From assembly GCA_037501455.1 (NCBI GenBank), contig CM074855.1, positions 56,117,001-56,181,000 of the forward strand: 64,000 bases of DNA, written 5' to 3'. Origin of the DNA: Lantana camara (taxonomy: Eukaryota > Streptophyta > Magnoliopsida > Lamiales > Verbenaceae). The translations under genes were made by a program, and so were the position numbers. The notes under the pieces were generated by a model. The model did not search any database and was not told the DNA's origin. It worked only from the letters and a program-made list of their open reading frames with translations. Every line of letters begins with the position of its first letter. The first letter of the stretch is position 1. Shown in pieces: positions 63,925 to 64,000 of the stretch.

Positions 63925-64000
63925 TTTAACATGGAGTTTGAATATTCGAAAATAAGGTGTTCCAACACAATACGATTATTGGAGCCTTAAATTGAGATTC

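Larger units (their letters stand above)
50082..64000 (+). repeat. 457-bp satellite array, block 4
   Basis: About 30 monomers running to the window end. It begins with the copy of the 35774 flank and then contains a 914-bp tandem duplication (51635-53389), a duplication of about 2740 bp (53540-57800) and 7-monomer repeats (57528-63924). Single- and two-base indels are slightly commoner here, for example ACAGAGTATG at 55707 lacking two bases, GCTAAAAAGTATT at 58609 lacking bases and GTAAAAACCTAGG at 61716 with one extra. No gene was found. Confidence 0.97.

Overview
The window looks like nuclear heterochromatin of a flowering plant, probably pericentromeric or another satellite-rich region. 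I cannot name the species. About 47.1 kb (74%) is one AT-rich tandem satellite with a 457-bp monomer, roughly 103 copies in head-to-tail + orientation. It is interrupted by three insertions of plant LTR retrotransposons that total 16.9 kb. I find no host gene, rRNA, tRNA or CRISPR, and nothing bacterial. The many 60-77-residue open frames are one satellite sequence read again in each monomer, mostly from GTG starts, and I do not annotate them as genes.

Layout: satellite block 1 (1-4723); a solo LTR on the + strand (4724-8344, target duplication AAAGT); satellite block 2 (8345-25866), which holds higher-order repeats of 7, 13 and 7 monomers and a run of 914-bp dimers; a full-length non-autonomous LTR retrotransposon on the - strand (25867-35773, target duplication TCAAA) with two 3335-bp LTRs, a tRNA-iMet primer site, a polypurine tract and a 3237-bp internal domain without gag or pol; satellite block 3 (35774-46746); a 3335-bp solo LTR of the same family (46747-50081), again flanked by TCAAA; satellite block 4 (50082-64000).

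The full-length element and the second solo LTR occupy the same base of the monomer, exactly 24 monomers apart, inside flanks that share private mutations. The simplest reading is one insertion followed by duplication of satellite plus element, after which one copy collapsed to a solo LTR. The + strand solo LTR is a distant relative of the same LTR family. The two LTR types barely align, except for their ends, some promoter-proximal motifs and a 96-base block that is identical in both.

The least ordinary features are: (i) a minisatellite of about eleven small hairpins in the internal domain, whose stems change in a compensating way while the loops stay constant; (ii) a parallel set of hairpins with constant G loops and covarying stems in the + strand LTR; (iii) the 96-base identical block in the predicted transcribed leader of both LTRs; (iv) an 8-bp dyad kept in nearly every satellite monomer. 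All comparisons were made by eye.
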